From: Deltaproteobacteria bacterium
Lineage (GTDB): Bacteria > Myxococcota_A > Polyangia > DRWM01 > JAAZOP01
Assembly (NCBI GenBank): GCA_016218765.1
Contig: JACRCZ010000116.1
Location: 1-64,000 of the forward strand
Direction of reading: 5' to 3'
DNA length: 64,000 nt
Positions within the stretch are counted from its first letter, which is position 1; the number at the start of each line of letters is the position of its first letter. Below are positions 17,101 through 26,800 of the stretch, piece after piece. The notes under the pieces were generated by a model. It searched no databases, had not been told where the DNA came from, and saw nothing but the letters and a program-made list of their open reading frames with translations. The translations under genes and the position numbers were made by a program.

Positions 17101-18004
17101 TCTCGACGCCCCTCCAGCACACCGAGCTGCGCCGGCACAGCCCCTCGCCGCACGGCGTCCCGGCGAAGTCCTCGTCGGCCGCGCCGTCGCAGTCGTCGTC
17201 CACCCCGTCGCAGCGGGCCTCGTTCGGGACCGACACGGGCACGCACTCGGCCTCGCAGCCGTTCACGGGGTTGCCGTCGAGATCCGACCAGCCCGCCGCG
17301 CACTGGACGTCGCAGGTCCCCAGGACGCAGGCTGCCGTCGCATGGTCGCGCACCGCGCAGACCGTGCCGCACGCGCCGCAGTTCGCCGGGTCGAAATCGA
17401 CGTCGAAGTCCTCGTCCGTCAGGCCGTCGCAGTCGTCGTCGGCCGAGTTGCACAGCTCCGGAATGCACGTCGCACAGTCGGCGTCGGTCGCGTCCGTGCG
17501 GCCGTCGCAGTCGTTGTCCAGACCGTCCCCGCACGTGCCGTCGCTCGTGCTCTCCGCGGTCGCCGTTCCCGAGCACTCGTACTCGCACCCGTTCACGCCG
17601 CTGCCGTCCGCGTCGACCCACCCTGCCTCGCACGTGTAGACGCAGTCCCCGCCGGTACAGCCGCCCGTCGCGTGGTCGGGCCGGCACACCAGGCCGCACC
17701 CCCCGCAGTTGTCGGGATCCGTGTCCAGCACGAAGCCTTCGTCCGTCTCCCCGTCGCAGTCGTTGTCCAGACCGTCGCACAGCTCGTCCCCGGTCGGAAC
17801 GCACGACCCGTCGTCCCCGCCGTCGCCGTCGTCCGCGTCGCCCGGCCCCACGTCGTCCCCGCCGCCGCCTTCGTCCCACCCGCCGTCGATGTCGCCGGTC
17901 CCGTCCGGCGGTACGTCCCAGTCCGTCGAGCCGCCCCCATCGGAGCAGGCGAACAACGAAACGCCAGCAAGCGCGACCAGCCCGACCCATGCCATCTTGT
18001 TCAT
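14195..18004 (-). CDS. Giant Cys-rich repeat lipoprotein (1269 aa)
   Basis: Predicted surface lipoprotein. ATG 18004 has GGAGGG upstream; the signal peptide ends at LFAC and is followed by a Gly/Asp linker. Residues about 60-300 contain five MopE-like motifs of the type CDG(L/V)D(N/D)DCDG. A middle region has CxxDxxCDDGD-type segments. From about residue 565 to 1078 there are ten tandem 51-residue units: GWGNCDSNPANGCE, then TLTDCGGCGxxC, then NAxESCATGTC. A domain of about 150 residues without repeats ends the protein. There are roughly eight Cys per 51-residue unit. Function unknown; an adhesive or matrix-like disulfide-rich stalk is an inference from architecture only. Confidence 0.8.
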   Translation of the reverse strand: MNKMAWVGLVALAGVSLFACSDGGGSTDWDVPPDGTGDIDGGWDEGGGGDDVGPGDADDGDGGDDGSCVPTGDELCDGLDNDCDGETDEGFVLDTDPDNCGGCGLVCRPDHATGGCTGGDCVYTCEAGWVDADGSGVNGCEYECSGTATAESTSDGTCGDGLDNDCDGRTDATDADCATCIPELCNSADDDCDGLTDEDFDVDFDPANCGACGTVCAVRDHATAACVLGTCDVQCAAGWSDLDGNPVNGCEAECVPVSVPNEARCDGVDDDCDGAADEDFAGTPCGEGLCRRSSVCWRGVESACTPRTPPASVDVTCDGLDDDCDGVTDDDGSCECLADADCDDAIDCTLDTCVAGEGRCEHVADATSCSDGDICSGEEVCDIVLGCIAGTPIDCSDGIGCTDDLCNPLSGDCSWSLNHTLCTGTEICDPPRSAAPSGCAPAPTCATDPDCDDGDACNGVETCGGDLLCRAGTPVDCDDGRSCTSDLCNPADGSCAHLSPDVDGDTYTDAACDGTDCDDRAVGVHPGATEICDGLDQNCDTDPDAGALCPTVPHTSSASCLGALCIPNCLVGWGDCDGILANGCDTSLTTLANCGGCGVPCDLPRSSESCATGTCVITSCDTPWGDCNSTDADGCEASLTTLVNCGACGNPCAPDHATGATCITGACAFSGCGAGWGNCDGNGANGCERSLTTVTDCASCGVPCDLSNAAESCATGSCVLLSCNPNWGNCDGSQGNGCETSLTTAANCGVCGTPCDLANASESCSTGTCALTSCSTNWGNCDSVESNGCERSLVTLTDCAACGTPCNPANATGATCASGACNYASCNSGFGNCDSNPANGCEASLRTLLNCSVCGVPCDLPQATESCATGTCTLTACELGFGNCDTNPANGCEATLNTLLNCGNCGVACSPANATGPTCATGSCNYGSCVAGYQSCDSNPANGCERDIRTLTDCGGCGVTCDLANAAESCASGTCTLGLCNANWGNCDSNPANGCERTLTTLTSCGGCSTVCSPANASGATCATGTCDYATCTAGWENCDSNRANGCERNIRTLTDCGGCGVACNLNNASESCATGTCQITTCNAGWADVNGNPADGCECALEGGETYVNETCATAGSLGSIPEGVSTYSAIGKLTRAGDVDCYTFTAADTTPGGPGDIHHVNIHFTSNPGNQFQVTVYRGGCGAAVCSGLYTVGDSYEWFTDFDRAAGLGTPGGPPTGEGNCFGTAEPGFYDLNICTDSTSSYTFCVSRRSGSPSCDQYTVEYSNGAY
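14771..16312 (-). repeat. Ten tandem 51-aa (about 153-bp) Cys repeats
   Basis: Ten in-frame units totalling 514 codons, recognisable by WGNCDSNPANGCE and CGGCGxxC, with a truncated eleventh unit at the 14771 side. Two sub-types alternate irregularly, ending in ESCATGTC or in GATCATGTC. Confidence 0.85.
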
Positions 18005-18129
18005 CGTCTCGTCCCTCCGAACGGTCTACGGACACAGAGGCGCATTACGAGTGTACTCGGAGTCCGAGGGGTCGGCAACGCAAACAATACGCGACATGCG
18101 CCCGGTACGGGGGATACGCCCCGCGCCGT

Positions 18130-19401
18130 TCAGAATTGCGCTTCTTCGGTCGAGCCCTTGAGGGCCGTGGTCGAGGCCTCGCCGCCGGTCAGGGCGAGCT
18201 GGATCGCGTCGAAGTAGGCGGCACCCACGAACGCCTGGTGCCGCACCGCCTCGTAGCCCGACCGCTCCAGCTCCAGCTCCCGGCGCTGCAGCTCCGCGTA
18301 GGCCGCCATCCCCCGCTCCTCGTAGCCGCGCGCCAGCTCGAACATCGAGGCGTTCAACGCATGGAATCCGGCGAGCGTCACGAACTGGAAGCGATACCCC
18401 ATCCCGGCCAGCTTCTCCTGGAACGCCCGCAGCGCCGGACCGTCCAGGTGCTTCTCCCAGTTGAACGACGGCGAACAGTTGTAGGCCAACGGCTTGCCGG
18501 GGAACTTCTCGTGCACGCCCGCCGCGAACTCCCGCGCCTCGCCCGGATCCGGCCGCGACGTCTCGCACCACACCAGGTCCGCGAACGGTGCGTACGCCCG
18601 CGCCCGCTCCACCGCCAGCTCGATCCCGCCCCGGATCTCCTGGAAGCCTTCGGGAGTGCGACGACCCGTCAGGAACCGGTCATCGATCGGATCGCGGCCA
18701 CCCATCTTCAGGCGCGCCCCCTCCGCGTCCGTCCGCGCGATCAGCACGGTCGGCACGCCCAGCACGTCCGCCGCCAGCCGCGCCGCGTTCAGCTTGAGCA
18801 CCGCCTCGCGCACCGGCGCCAGCACCTTCCCGCCCATGTGCCCGCACTTCTTCAACGCCGACACCTGGTCCTCGAAGTGCACCCCGGCCGCTCCCGCCTC
18901 GATCATCGCCCGCATCAGCTCGAACACGTTCAGCATCCCGCCGAAGCCCGCCTCGCCGTCCGCGACGATCGGCACGAACCAGGAGGTCCCGTCCCGGCCC
19001 TCCAGGTGCGCGATCTCGTCGGCCCGCCGCAACGCGTTGTTCACGCGGCGCACCAGGATCGGCACGCTGTCCGCCGGATACAGGCTCTGGTCGGGATACG
19101 TCTCCAACGCCCCGTTCGCGTCCCCCGCCACCTGCCAGCCCGAGATGTAGATCGCCCGCAACCCGGCCCGCACCATTTCCACCGCCTGGTGGCCCGTCAA
19201 CGCACCCAGCGCCGGGACGTAGCCATCCTCGCGCAGCATCCGCCAGAAGCGCTCGGCCCCGGCCCGCGCCAGCGTGTGCTCCTCCCGCAGCGTCCCGCCC
19301 AGCCGCAGCACGTCCTCCGCCGAATACGTCCGCCGGATCCCCGCCCACCGGGGATGCTCCGCCCACTCCCGTGCCAGCTCCTCCGCCGTCCTCCCGGCCA
19401 T
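18130..19401 (-). CDS. aceA: Isocitrate lyase
   Basis: Cleaves isocitrate to succinate and glyoxylate, the first step of the glyoxylate shunt, allowing growth on acetate or fatty acids. 423 aa, the usual length. The active-site loop KKCGHMGGK with the catalytic Cys is intact, as are [38 protein letters not shown] and the later YNCSPSFNW. The start at 19401 has a strong GGGGGGAGGAGG site. It lies 24 bp after aceB on the same strand, so the two form an operon. Confidence 0.96.
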   Translation of the reverse strand: MAGRTAEELAREWAEHPRWAGIRRTYSAEDVLRLGGTLREEHTLARAGAERFWRMLREDGYVPALGALTGHQAVEMVRAGLRAIYISGWQVAGDANGALETYPDQSLYPADSVPILVRRVNNALRRADEIAHLEGRDGTSWFVPIVADGEAGFGGMLNVFELMRAMIEAGAAGVHFEDQVSALKKCGHMGGKVLAPVREAVLKLNAARLAADVLGVPTVLIARTDAEGARLKMGGRDPIDDRFLTGRRTPEGFQEIRGGIELAVERARAYAPFADLVWCETSRPDPGEAREFAAGVHEKFPGKPLAYNCSPSFNWEKHLDGPALRAFQEKLAGMGYRFQFVTLAGFHALNASMFELARGYEERGMAAYAELQRRELELERSGYEAVRHQAFVGAAYFDAIQLALTGGEASTTALKGSTEEAQF

Positions 19402-19425
19402 CGCCGCCTCCTCCCCCCGGACCCC

Positions 19426-21045
19426 CTATCCCGGCTCCAGCTCCTCGTACGCCGGCCGCGTCAGGAACTCCTCGAACCGCTCGTCCAGCACCAGCCGATC
19501 GAACAGCCTCCGCGCCGCCGCCCAGCGCCCGCTTGCCCACGCCTCCGCCCCGACGCGCTCCCGCAGCGCGGCCATCTCCTGGTCGGCGATCGAGCGGTAC
19601 AGCTCCGGCGCCACCTTGCGCCCGTCGTCCAGTCGTCCGTCCGGACCGTGGATCCACTGCCACACCTGCGACCGCGCGATCTCGGCCGTGGCCGTGTCCT
19701 CCATCAGGTCCAGGATCGCGACCGCCCCCGTGCCCCGCAGCCACGACTCGACGTACTGCAGGCCCACCCCGACGTCGTTGCGCAGCCCCCCCTCCGTGAG
19801 CCGGCCCCCCGGAACGCGGAAGTCCAGCAGCTCCGGCGCCGCGACCCGCACGTCCTCGCGCAACCGGTCCTTCTGGTGCGGGCGAGGACCGAGCCTGCGG
19901 TCGAACACCGCCTGCGCCACCGGAACCAGATCCGGGTGCGCGACCCACGTCCCGTCGAAACCGTCCCCGGACTCCCGCTCCTTGTCCTCCGTCACCTTCC
20001 GGAACGCCCGCTCGTTCACCGCAGGGTCCCGGCGGCTGGGCACGAACGCGGCCATGCCCCCGATCGCGTGCGCGCCGCGCCTGTGGCACACCTGCACCAT
20101 CCGCTCCGTGTACGCCCGCAGGAACGGAACCGTCATCGCGAGCTGCGCACGGTCCGGCAGCACGAACCCCGGACGGTTGCGGAACGTCTTGATCACGCTG
20201 AACAGGTAGTCCCAACGGCCGGCGTTGAGCCCCACCACGTGCTCGCGCAGCTCGTACAGGATCTCTTCCATCTCCAGCGCCGCCAGGATGGTCTCGATCA
20301 ACACCGTCGCCTTGATCGACCCGCGCGGCAACCCGAGCTCCTGCTCCGCCAGCAGGAACACGTCGTTCCACAACCGCGCCTCGCCCCGCGACTGCAGCTT
20401 GGGCAGGTAGAAGTACGGTCCCGAGCCCCGCTCCAGGAGCTCGCGCGCGTTGTGGAACAGGGAAAGCCCGAAGTCGAAGAGCGACGCGGAAACGGGACGG
20501 CCGGCGAGCCGCACGTGCCGCTCCTCGAGATGCCATCCGCGGGGCCGCACGACCAGCACCGCCGTACGCTCGCGCAACCGGTAGCTCTTCCCGTCGGCGG
20601 ATTCCATCGCGATCGTGCGCCGTACCGCGTCGCGCACGTTGACCTGGCCCTGGATCAGGTTGCTCCAGGTCGGCGACAACGCGTCCTCGAAATCCGCCAT
20701 GAACACCCGCGCCCCGCTGTTGAGCGCGTTGATCATCATCTTCCGCTCCACCGGCCCCGTGATCTCCACCCGGCGGTCCTCCAGGTCGGCCGGAATCGGC
20801 CCGACGCTCCACTCCCCGTCCCGCACCGCTGCCGTCTCCGAGGGAAAGTCGAGCCGCGCGCCGCCATCGATGCCCGCCTGCACCTCCGCCCGCCGCACCA
20901 GCACCTCGCGCCGCCGGTCCCCAAACTCCCGCTCGAGCTTCTCCACGAAGCCCAACGCCTCGCGCGTCAGCACCTCCGCGTCCCGCGGCACCGCCGGCGC
21001 GGAGACCTCGAGATCGCCTCCGGGCTCCCCATGCGCTGCATTCAT
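19426..21045 (-). CDS. aceB: Malate synthase A
   Basis: Condenses glyoxylate with acetyl-CoA to malate, the second step of the shunt. 539 aa, typical of the A isoform. Recognisable blocks are [39 protein letters not shown], the [13 protein letters not shown] segment, [34 protein letters not shown] and [10 protein letters not shown]-like [15 protein letters not shown] 21045 has GGAGGG eight bases upstream. It is the first gene of aceBA; no aceK or iclR-type regulator lies nearby. Confidence 0.95.
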   Translation of the reverse strand: MNAAHGEPGGDLEVSAPAVPRDAEVLTREALGFVEKLEREFGDRRREVLVRRAEVQAGIDGGARLDFPSETAAVRDGEWSVGPIPADLEDRRVEITGPVERKMMINALNSGARVFMADFEDALSPTWSNLIQGQVNVRDAVRRTIAMESADGKSYRLRERTAVLVVRPRGWHLEERHVRLAGRPVSASLFDFGLSLFHNARELLERGSGPYFYLPKLQSRGEARLWNDVFLLAEQELGLPRGSIKATVLIETILAALEMEEILYELREHVVGLNAGRWDYLFSVIKTFRNRPGFVLPDRAQLAMTVPFLRAYTERMVQVCHRRGAHAIGGMAAFVPSRRDPAVNERAFRKVTEDKERESGDGFDGTWVAHPDLVPVAQAVFDRRLGPRPHQKDRLREDVRVAAPELLDFRVPGGRLTEGGLRNDVGVGLQYVESWLRGTGAVAILDLMEDTATAEIARSQVWQWIHGPDGRLDDGRKVAPELYRSIADQEMAALRERVGAEAWASGRWAAARRLFDRLVLDERFEEFLTRPAYEELEPG

Positions 21046-21140
21046 CGATGGCCCTCCCGTCCGGGTCGTCCCGCGGCGCCCCGCGTCCGCGGTCAGTCAA
21101 CGTCCCAGAGGTAGGCAGTAACGACCCGAAGTCAACCGCA

Positions 21141-21218
21141 CTTCCCGCACTCCCCGCACTTCCCGCACTTCCCGCTCTCCCCGCACTTCCCGCACTTCCC
21201 GCACTCCCCGCTCTCCCC
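21141..21218 (+). repeat. Tandem 9-mer C(T/T)(T/C)CCCGC(A/T), eight copies (family f)
   Basis: Eight full copies of a CTTCCCGCA-type 9-mer plus a partial one fill most of the spacer between the sulfatase-like stop and aceB. Because the period is a multiple of three, all six frames are open: LPA on one strand, KCG/ECG on the other. The same repeat occurs at 23920-23956 inside a signal peptide and, degenerate, at 48150-48232. Confidence 0.85.
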
Positions 21219-23686
21219 TACTGCATGTAGCCCAGCGCGCGCAGCGCATGGACCTCGCGCCCCGACGTCGCCAGCCCCGCGTCCTGCGGTGCCGCCGACG
21301 TCCCGCTCCGCGGCAGCCCGGCCTCGAACTCCAGGATCGCCGCCCGCAGCTCCGCCGGAACCGCCCCCTGCTCCACGAACCGCGCCGGGCCGCCGTCCCG
21401 CCGCCGCACCCGCCACGTCCCGTCGCCCGCGAAATGAACGACCTCCAACCCGCTCGTGCGCGCCGCGACCGCCGTCTGGTACGAGATCGGCCGGCCGGGC
21501 TCCTGCCTCGACTGCGACAGCGTGCAGGACAGGATGGGTCGCTCCACGGCCCCCGTCGCCTCGATCTCCCCCAGCGACAGCCCCTCCATCCCGTCCGGCC
21601 GCCCCAGCCCCGCCAGGTCGAGCAGCGTGGGAGCGACGTCGATCAGCGAGGCGGGACGCGCGATCCGCCGCGGCTCCCCGAGCCCCGCGCCCAGCAGCAC
21701 CACCGGGACCCGCAACATGCGCTCATCGATGTCGAACCCGTGCCCGTAGTGCCCCGTCTCGCCGAAGCCCTCCCCATGATCCGCCGCCACCGCGATCACC
21801 GTTTCGCCCCACAGTTCCTCGTCGCGCAACACCCCGAGCAACCGGTCGAGCTGCCGATCCCAGAAGCGGATCTCGCCGTCGTACAGCGTCTCCAGCCGGC
21901 GCAGCAGCGGCCCGCCCACCCGCAGCCCGCGCACCGTCCACTCCACGCCCTCCCCCACCCCGTCCTCCACCGCCTCGAACGGCATCCCCCGCCCCGACGC
22001 CACCAGCAACGCCCGGAACCACGGCCGGTGCACGCTCCATGTGTCGTGCTCCACGAGCCCCGCGTAGTCCGGATCGAAGATCGAGTAGTCCGCGCCGGGC
22101 GCCACGTAGGGCGCGTGCGGATCGATGTAGTGCACGTAAAGCAGGAAACGGTCCGACCGGTGCCGGCGGAGCCACGGCTCGACCAGCCGCCCCAGCCGCG
22201 CCGCGTCCATGAACGCCAGATCCTCGTACTCCTCGAACCCCTGCTCGAACCCGCTGCCGGACGCGAGCAGCGGATTGGCGACGAAAGCCGCCGTCGTGTA
22301 GCCCGCGTCCTGCGCGACCTCCGCCAGCGTCCGCGCCGCGAGCGGCAGCCGACGGACCGCCTCGGCGAAGACCCGGTTCCGCGGCGACGACGTGCCCGTG
22401 AGCAGACACGCCGTCGCCGGCAACGTCGACGGCGCCGGCGTGGACACGTCCTCCAGAACCACCCCCTCCCGCTCCCACCGCCCGAGCGCCGGGGCCGTGT
22501 CCCGCCCATAGCCGTGCGACCCGAGATGGTCGTCCCGCAGAGTGTCCACCAGCAAGAGCACGATGTTCCGCCCGCCACCCGAACGGCTGCGCCGCGCCGT
22601 CACCGTCCGCCGCACCACCTCGACCGCACCGAACGCCGCGTGGGCGCCGCGCGTGGCCGGAGCCTCCACGCCCTCCAGCTCCACCTCCCAGCGGCCCTCT
22701 CCCAGCTCCACCGTCCGGCCGACCGATCGCATGCGACCGATGCCCGACGGCAGCGTTGCGGCGTCGAGACTCTCGCGCCCCAACTCCCGCCACGACTCGT
22801 CCCCCGTCCCGCCTCCCGCCCGTCGCGCGCGTGCCAGGAAGCCGACCGTGCCGGCCGCCGCATCCGCCCCGGAGTCGCGGCTCGCATGGAAACGCAGGCG
22901 CAGCGCCTCCGCCGGCCCCGCCTCCACCTCCCAACGGATCGCTGCCCCCGCCGGGACGACCAGCGCCGGCGGATATGGCCGGCCCGCGTCGTTGCGCCCC
23001 TCCAGCAGCCGGGGCGACGCCCCCCCCGGCGCCGCCGACGTCCGCGCCTCCGCAAACGCCGCCAGCAGATCGCGCACCGGCTCCTCCCGCACGATCTCCG
23101 ATCGGTCCCCCCGCGACGCCACGCCGTCCGATCGCACCGCCGGCCAGGCCCACCCCGCCACCACCGCCAGATCCCCGCCCGTCGCCTCCAGGACGATCTC
23201 CGCGGACCCTGACGCCGCAACTCCCGCCAGCGGCACCTCGACGTCCGACCACCCTCCCCTCCCCCCGCCCCGCACGCGCTCCTCGCGACGGAACACCTCC
23301 CGCGGCCCGTCGCCCGCATCGACTCGCACCACGAACGTCACCGGCGGCGCCGTCCCCCCCGCCGGACGATCGGCCCCGACGCCGAACGACAACACCGCGC
23401 CCGGATGCAGCGGCACCCCGCGAAACCGGATCACCGCCGGCGGCCGGACCACCATCGCCTCGCGCACCTCGTCCGCCAGAATCGCGAAATCCACAACCGT
23501 GGCGTCCGCACCGCCCTCCAACACCGCCTCCGGAAACCGATCCAGGAGGTCGATCCGCGTCTCCTCGGCAACCGGCACCGGCCCCGGCGCCTCCGCCGCC
23601 TTCTCCCGCCGGCAACCCACGGCCAGCACGACGACCAGCGAAGCCGCGCAGAGCGGAACCACCTGCGGCCGGTACGCCCACCTCAC
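21218..23686 (-). CDS. Sulfatase/alkaline-phosphatase-superfamily lipoprotein (822 aa)
   Basis: GTG 23686 is chosen: it starts a lipoprotein signal peptide (VRWAYRPQVV...LAVGC), while the longer frame would overlap the divergent gene. The first 350 residues or so hold two beta-rich segments without a recognised family. The C-terminal half is a sulfatase-type domain: LLLVDTLRDDHLGSHGYGR, TLPATACLLTG, YVHYIDPHAPY, VAADHGEGFGETGHYGHG. The Cys/Ser-x-Pro-x-Arg signature that is converted to formylglycine is absent, and Thr sits at the nucleophile position (T-L-P-A-T). It may therefore be a phosphohydrolase or transferase of the superfamily rather than a sulfatase. Membrane-anchored, probably facing the periplasm. 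Confidence 0.78.
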   Translation of the reverse strand: MRWAYRPQVVPLCAASLVVVLAVGCRREKAAEAPGPVPVAEETRIDLLDRFPEAVLEGGADATVVDFAILADEVREAMVVRPPAVIRFRGVPLHPGAVLSFGVGADRPAGGTAPPVTFVVRVDAGDGPREVFRREERVRGGGRGGWSDVEVPLAGVAASGSAEIVLEATGGDLAVVAGWAWPAVRSDGVASRGDRSEIVREEPVRDLLAAFAEARTSAAPGGASPRLLEGRNDAGRPYPPALVVPAGAAIRWEVEAGPAEALRLRFHASRDSGADAAAGTVGFLARARRAGGGTGDESWRELGRESLDAATLPSGIGRMRSVGRTVELGEGRWEVELEGVEAPATRGAHAAFGAVEVVRRTVTARRSRSGGGRNIVLLLVDTLRDDHLGSHGYGRDTAPALGRWEREGVVLEDVSTPAPSTLPATACLLTGTSSPRNRVFAEAVRRLPLAARTLAEVAQDAGYTTAAFVANPLLASGSGFEQGFEEYEDLAFMDAARLGRLVEPWLRRHRSDRFLLYVHYIDPHAPYVAPGADYSIFDPDYAGLVEHDTWSVHRPWFRALLVASGRGMPFEAVEDGVGEGVEWTVRGLRVGGPLLRRLETLYDGEIRFWDRQLDRLLGVLRDEELWGETVIAVAADHGEGFGETGHYGHGFDIDERMLRVPVVLLGAGLGEPRRIARPASLIDVAPTLLDLAGLGRPDGMEGLSLGEIEATGAVERPILSCTLSQSRQEPGRPISYQTAVAARTSGLEVVHFAGDGTWRVRRRDGGPARFVEQGAVPAELRAAILEFEAGLPRSGTSAAPQDAGLATSGREVHALRALGYMQ

Positions 23687-23714
23687 GCCCGCGAGAATCG
23701 CACGACGACGCGCC

Positions 23715-23738
23715 GGGACCAACAACCAACAGCCGACA
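23715..23738 (+). repeat. ACCAACAACCAACAG spacer element
   Basis: A short stretch upstream of the sulfatase-like start resembles the CAACCAACAAC core of the dispersed GATCGACCAACC repeat. Weak, partial copy. Confidence 0.3.
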
Positions 23739-23877
23739 AGGTCCCGCCAGGACGCCCTTCGTCCCGGTCCGCCCAGGCAGGCTTCGGTGTGCTGCCGGCG
23801 CCTTCCGGAGCCGGCAGGCTGCGGGTGCGGCGAATGAGCGGGTCGTTGATACCCGAAACCTTGTAGGATACCAGTCG

Positions 23878-26800
23878 ATGCGCAGCCGGTCCGCCCTGCC
23901 CGTTCTGCTCGCTCTAGCCGCTCTTCCCGCACTCCCCGCACTTTCCGCACTCGCCGGCTGCGGCCGGACCGCGGGCCAGCTCACGCCCCGCGGCGGGGAC
24001 GGCGACGCCCGCGGACTCGCGAACGGGTCCGGGGCGCCGGACGGCGGCAACGCGGCCGGCGAGGCCGGCACGTGCCCCGAGCTGCTGCCCGCCCCGATCC
24101 CGCTGCCCGACGTGCGCGAGGAACAGCGCACCCTCGCCTACTGGCTGGAGCGCGCCGCCGCCTACGGACCCCCCGACGACGTCCTCCTTTCGGCGGCCGG
24201 CATCGCCGACCACGATCGCGCCCTGGCTCTCCCCTACGACGGCTGGCCCCTCGGCTGGAGCGACCTGGGCGCCCCGGAAGATCCCCGCGCGCTGCAGTCC
24301 GAAATCGCCTCGCGCCTCCGCGCCGTCCGCGAGGACATGGCCTCCGGCCGCTACGTCGATCGCAACGGCACCCGCTTCCCCGAAGACGCGCTCGCCGCGC
24401 TGGACCCGCCCGCGCGACCGCTGGCGCCCCGCGACGAATGGCGCGTCGCGCTCGCGCCCCTCCCGCTCCACTGCGCCCCGCGCCGGGACGGCCTCTACAC
24501 CGAACCCGTCGATCCCTCGTTCGATCGCAACATCTGCGGCTCGGCACGCCCCCAGGAGCTCGTGCGCATCGTCGCCGCCTGGGACGGCGGGCTGCGCGTC
24601 GCCCGCACCGCCTCCGCCTTCGGCTGGATCCCCGACGACGCCCCGCTCTCCCCCCCGGCCCCCGACGACCGCCGCGAGCTCCTGGCCCACGGCCCCCGCG
24701 CCCGCATCACCGGCGCCACCCGGCTCGTCTCCGCCGACGGCGCCGGCATCGAAGTCCCCGAAGGCACGATCGCGCCGCTCGTCGAAGGCTCGACCGACCG
24801 CGTCTGGTTCGCGACCCCCGACGGCCTCCACGAAAGCGAGCCCGTGGCGGCGGGACTCCGCCCCACCCGCCGCGACCTCACCCGCGCCGCCGTCCTCCAG
24901 GAAGCGTTCTCGCGACTCGACGAGCCCTACGGCTGGGGCGGCCGTGACGGAGGCCTCGACTGCTCCGGCTTCGTCCAGGAGGTCTTCGCCGCGTTCGACC
25001 TCGGACTGCCCCGGCACAGCGGCCGCCAGGCCCGCGCCGGCACGTTCTCCATCGATGTCTCCTCGCTCGCCGATCCCGCCGAGAAGCGGCGGCTGCTCGA
25101 GGCCGCCGCCCGCCGCGGAGTCGTGCTGCTGCACATCGAAGGCCACATCATGCTCTACCTCGGCCTCACCGACGACGGCACCCCGATGGCCATCCACTCC
25201 TTCAGCGAATACCTCGAGCCATGCCCCGACGGCGCCACCGACGGCGCCGCCGCCGAGACGCGCCGCCGCGCCGACCGCGTCGACGTCAGCGACCTCGACC
25301 TCGGCGCCGGCTCGTCGAAAGGCTCGTTCCTCGAGCGCATCGAGCGCTTCACCGTCTTCGGCCGGGCGCCCGGCACCGACCTGGCCGGCGCCGCCGAGCT
25401 CCGCGCCGCGGCGCCCGTCGACCTGCCGGCCGGCGACGCCTGCGACGACTCCACCGACGTGCGCGTCTTCCGCTCGCCCCGCGTCCCCAACGCCGTGGAC
25501 CCCCTGCGCGTGATCGTCACCACCGCCCGCGACGTCGGCCCCGTCGAGCTCGCACTGCTCGACCCGGACGGCAACCGGCGCACGGTCGACGTCCACCGCC
25601 TGGGAGGGCCCCCGTACACCTGGTGGGCCCGCGTCGATTCCCCGGCCGCCGGCGAGTGGACCGCCGTGCTCGGCGACGGGTCGCGCGTCGAAGCCTGCCG
25701 GCGCTTCGACGTCGCTCGACACCCGCGGCGGGCGGAGCTGCACCCCGCGGACGCCCCGCCCTGGCGGCCCGTCTGGCGCTGGGAGCATGACACCGACAAC
25801 CTCTACGCCGCGTTCGTCGAGCAGCTCTTCCACGAGCCCGCCGGCGAGGACGTCACGTGGCCCGACCTCCAGACCCTCCTGCGCGACCCCGAACGCAACC
25901 TCCTCCACGATCACCTCGGGCTCGGCGAGGACGAGAAGCTCCAGCTCGCCCCCGACTGCGCCGGCCTGGCCTACGTCCTCCGCGCCTACTTCTCCTGGAA
26001 GCTCAAGCTCCCGTTCGCCTTCCGGCGCTGCACCCGCGGCAGCGCCGGCGCCCCGCCCTCCTGCGGCGAGATCCCGCAGAGCAACCTCCACGCCGACCGG
26101 CCGCCGGAGCCGGAATCCGACGACTCGGTCGCCGCCGCGCCGACACTCGCGCCCGCCGCGGCGCCGCGCGACGAGCTCGAGGTGTTCGACGAGTTCATCC
26201 GGCGCGTGGAGAACACCATCCACTCCGGCACCGCACGCACCGCGCCGGACGGCGACGCCACCGATCTCTACCCCGTCGACCTCACCCGCGAATCGCTGCC
26301 GCCCGGCACCGTCTACGCCGACCCGTACGGCCACACCCTCATCATCGTCTCCTGGATTCCTCAGGGCGCGGACAGCCCGGGCATGCTCCTGGCCGCCGAC
26401 GCCCAACCCGACGGCACCGTCGGACGACGCCGCTTCTGGCGCGGCACCTTCCTCTTCACGCCGGAAACCACCGACTCCGGCGCCGGGTTCAAGGCGTGGC
26501 GGCCCGCCCGCTTCGACCACGCCGCGGGTGCCATCGTCGTCCCGACCAACGCCGAGCTCGCGGAGACCGGCGAATTCCCCAGGTGGTCGAATCGCCAGTA
26601 CGCCGGCTCGGCCGACGACTTCTACGACGCCGTCGAAGCCCTCATCAACCCGCGCCCGCTCGATCCCCACGAGGCGCTTGTCGTCCTCGTCGACGCCCTG
26701 GAGGAAGCCGCCGTCCGCCGCGTCGTCTCCGTCGCCAACGGCGAGACCTACGCGGCCGCGCACCCCGGCGCCACGATCCCGATGCCGGAAGGACACGACA

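Noticed and set aside
21132-21416. Minus-strand frame with a (KCGECG)n tail that looks like a metallothionein.
   Set aside because: It is a translation of the 9-bp satellite; the same DNA reads LPA repeats on the other strand, and it overlaps the end of the sulfatase-like gene out of frame.
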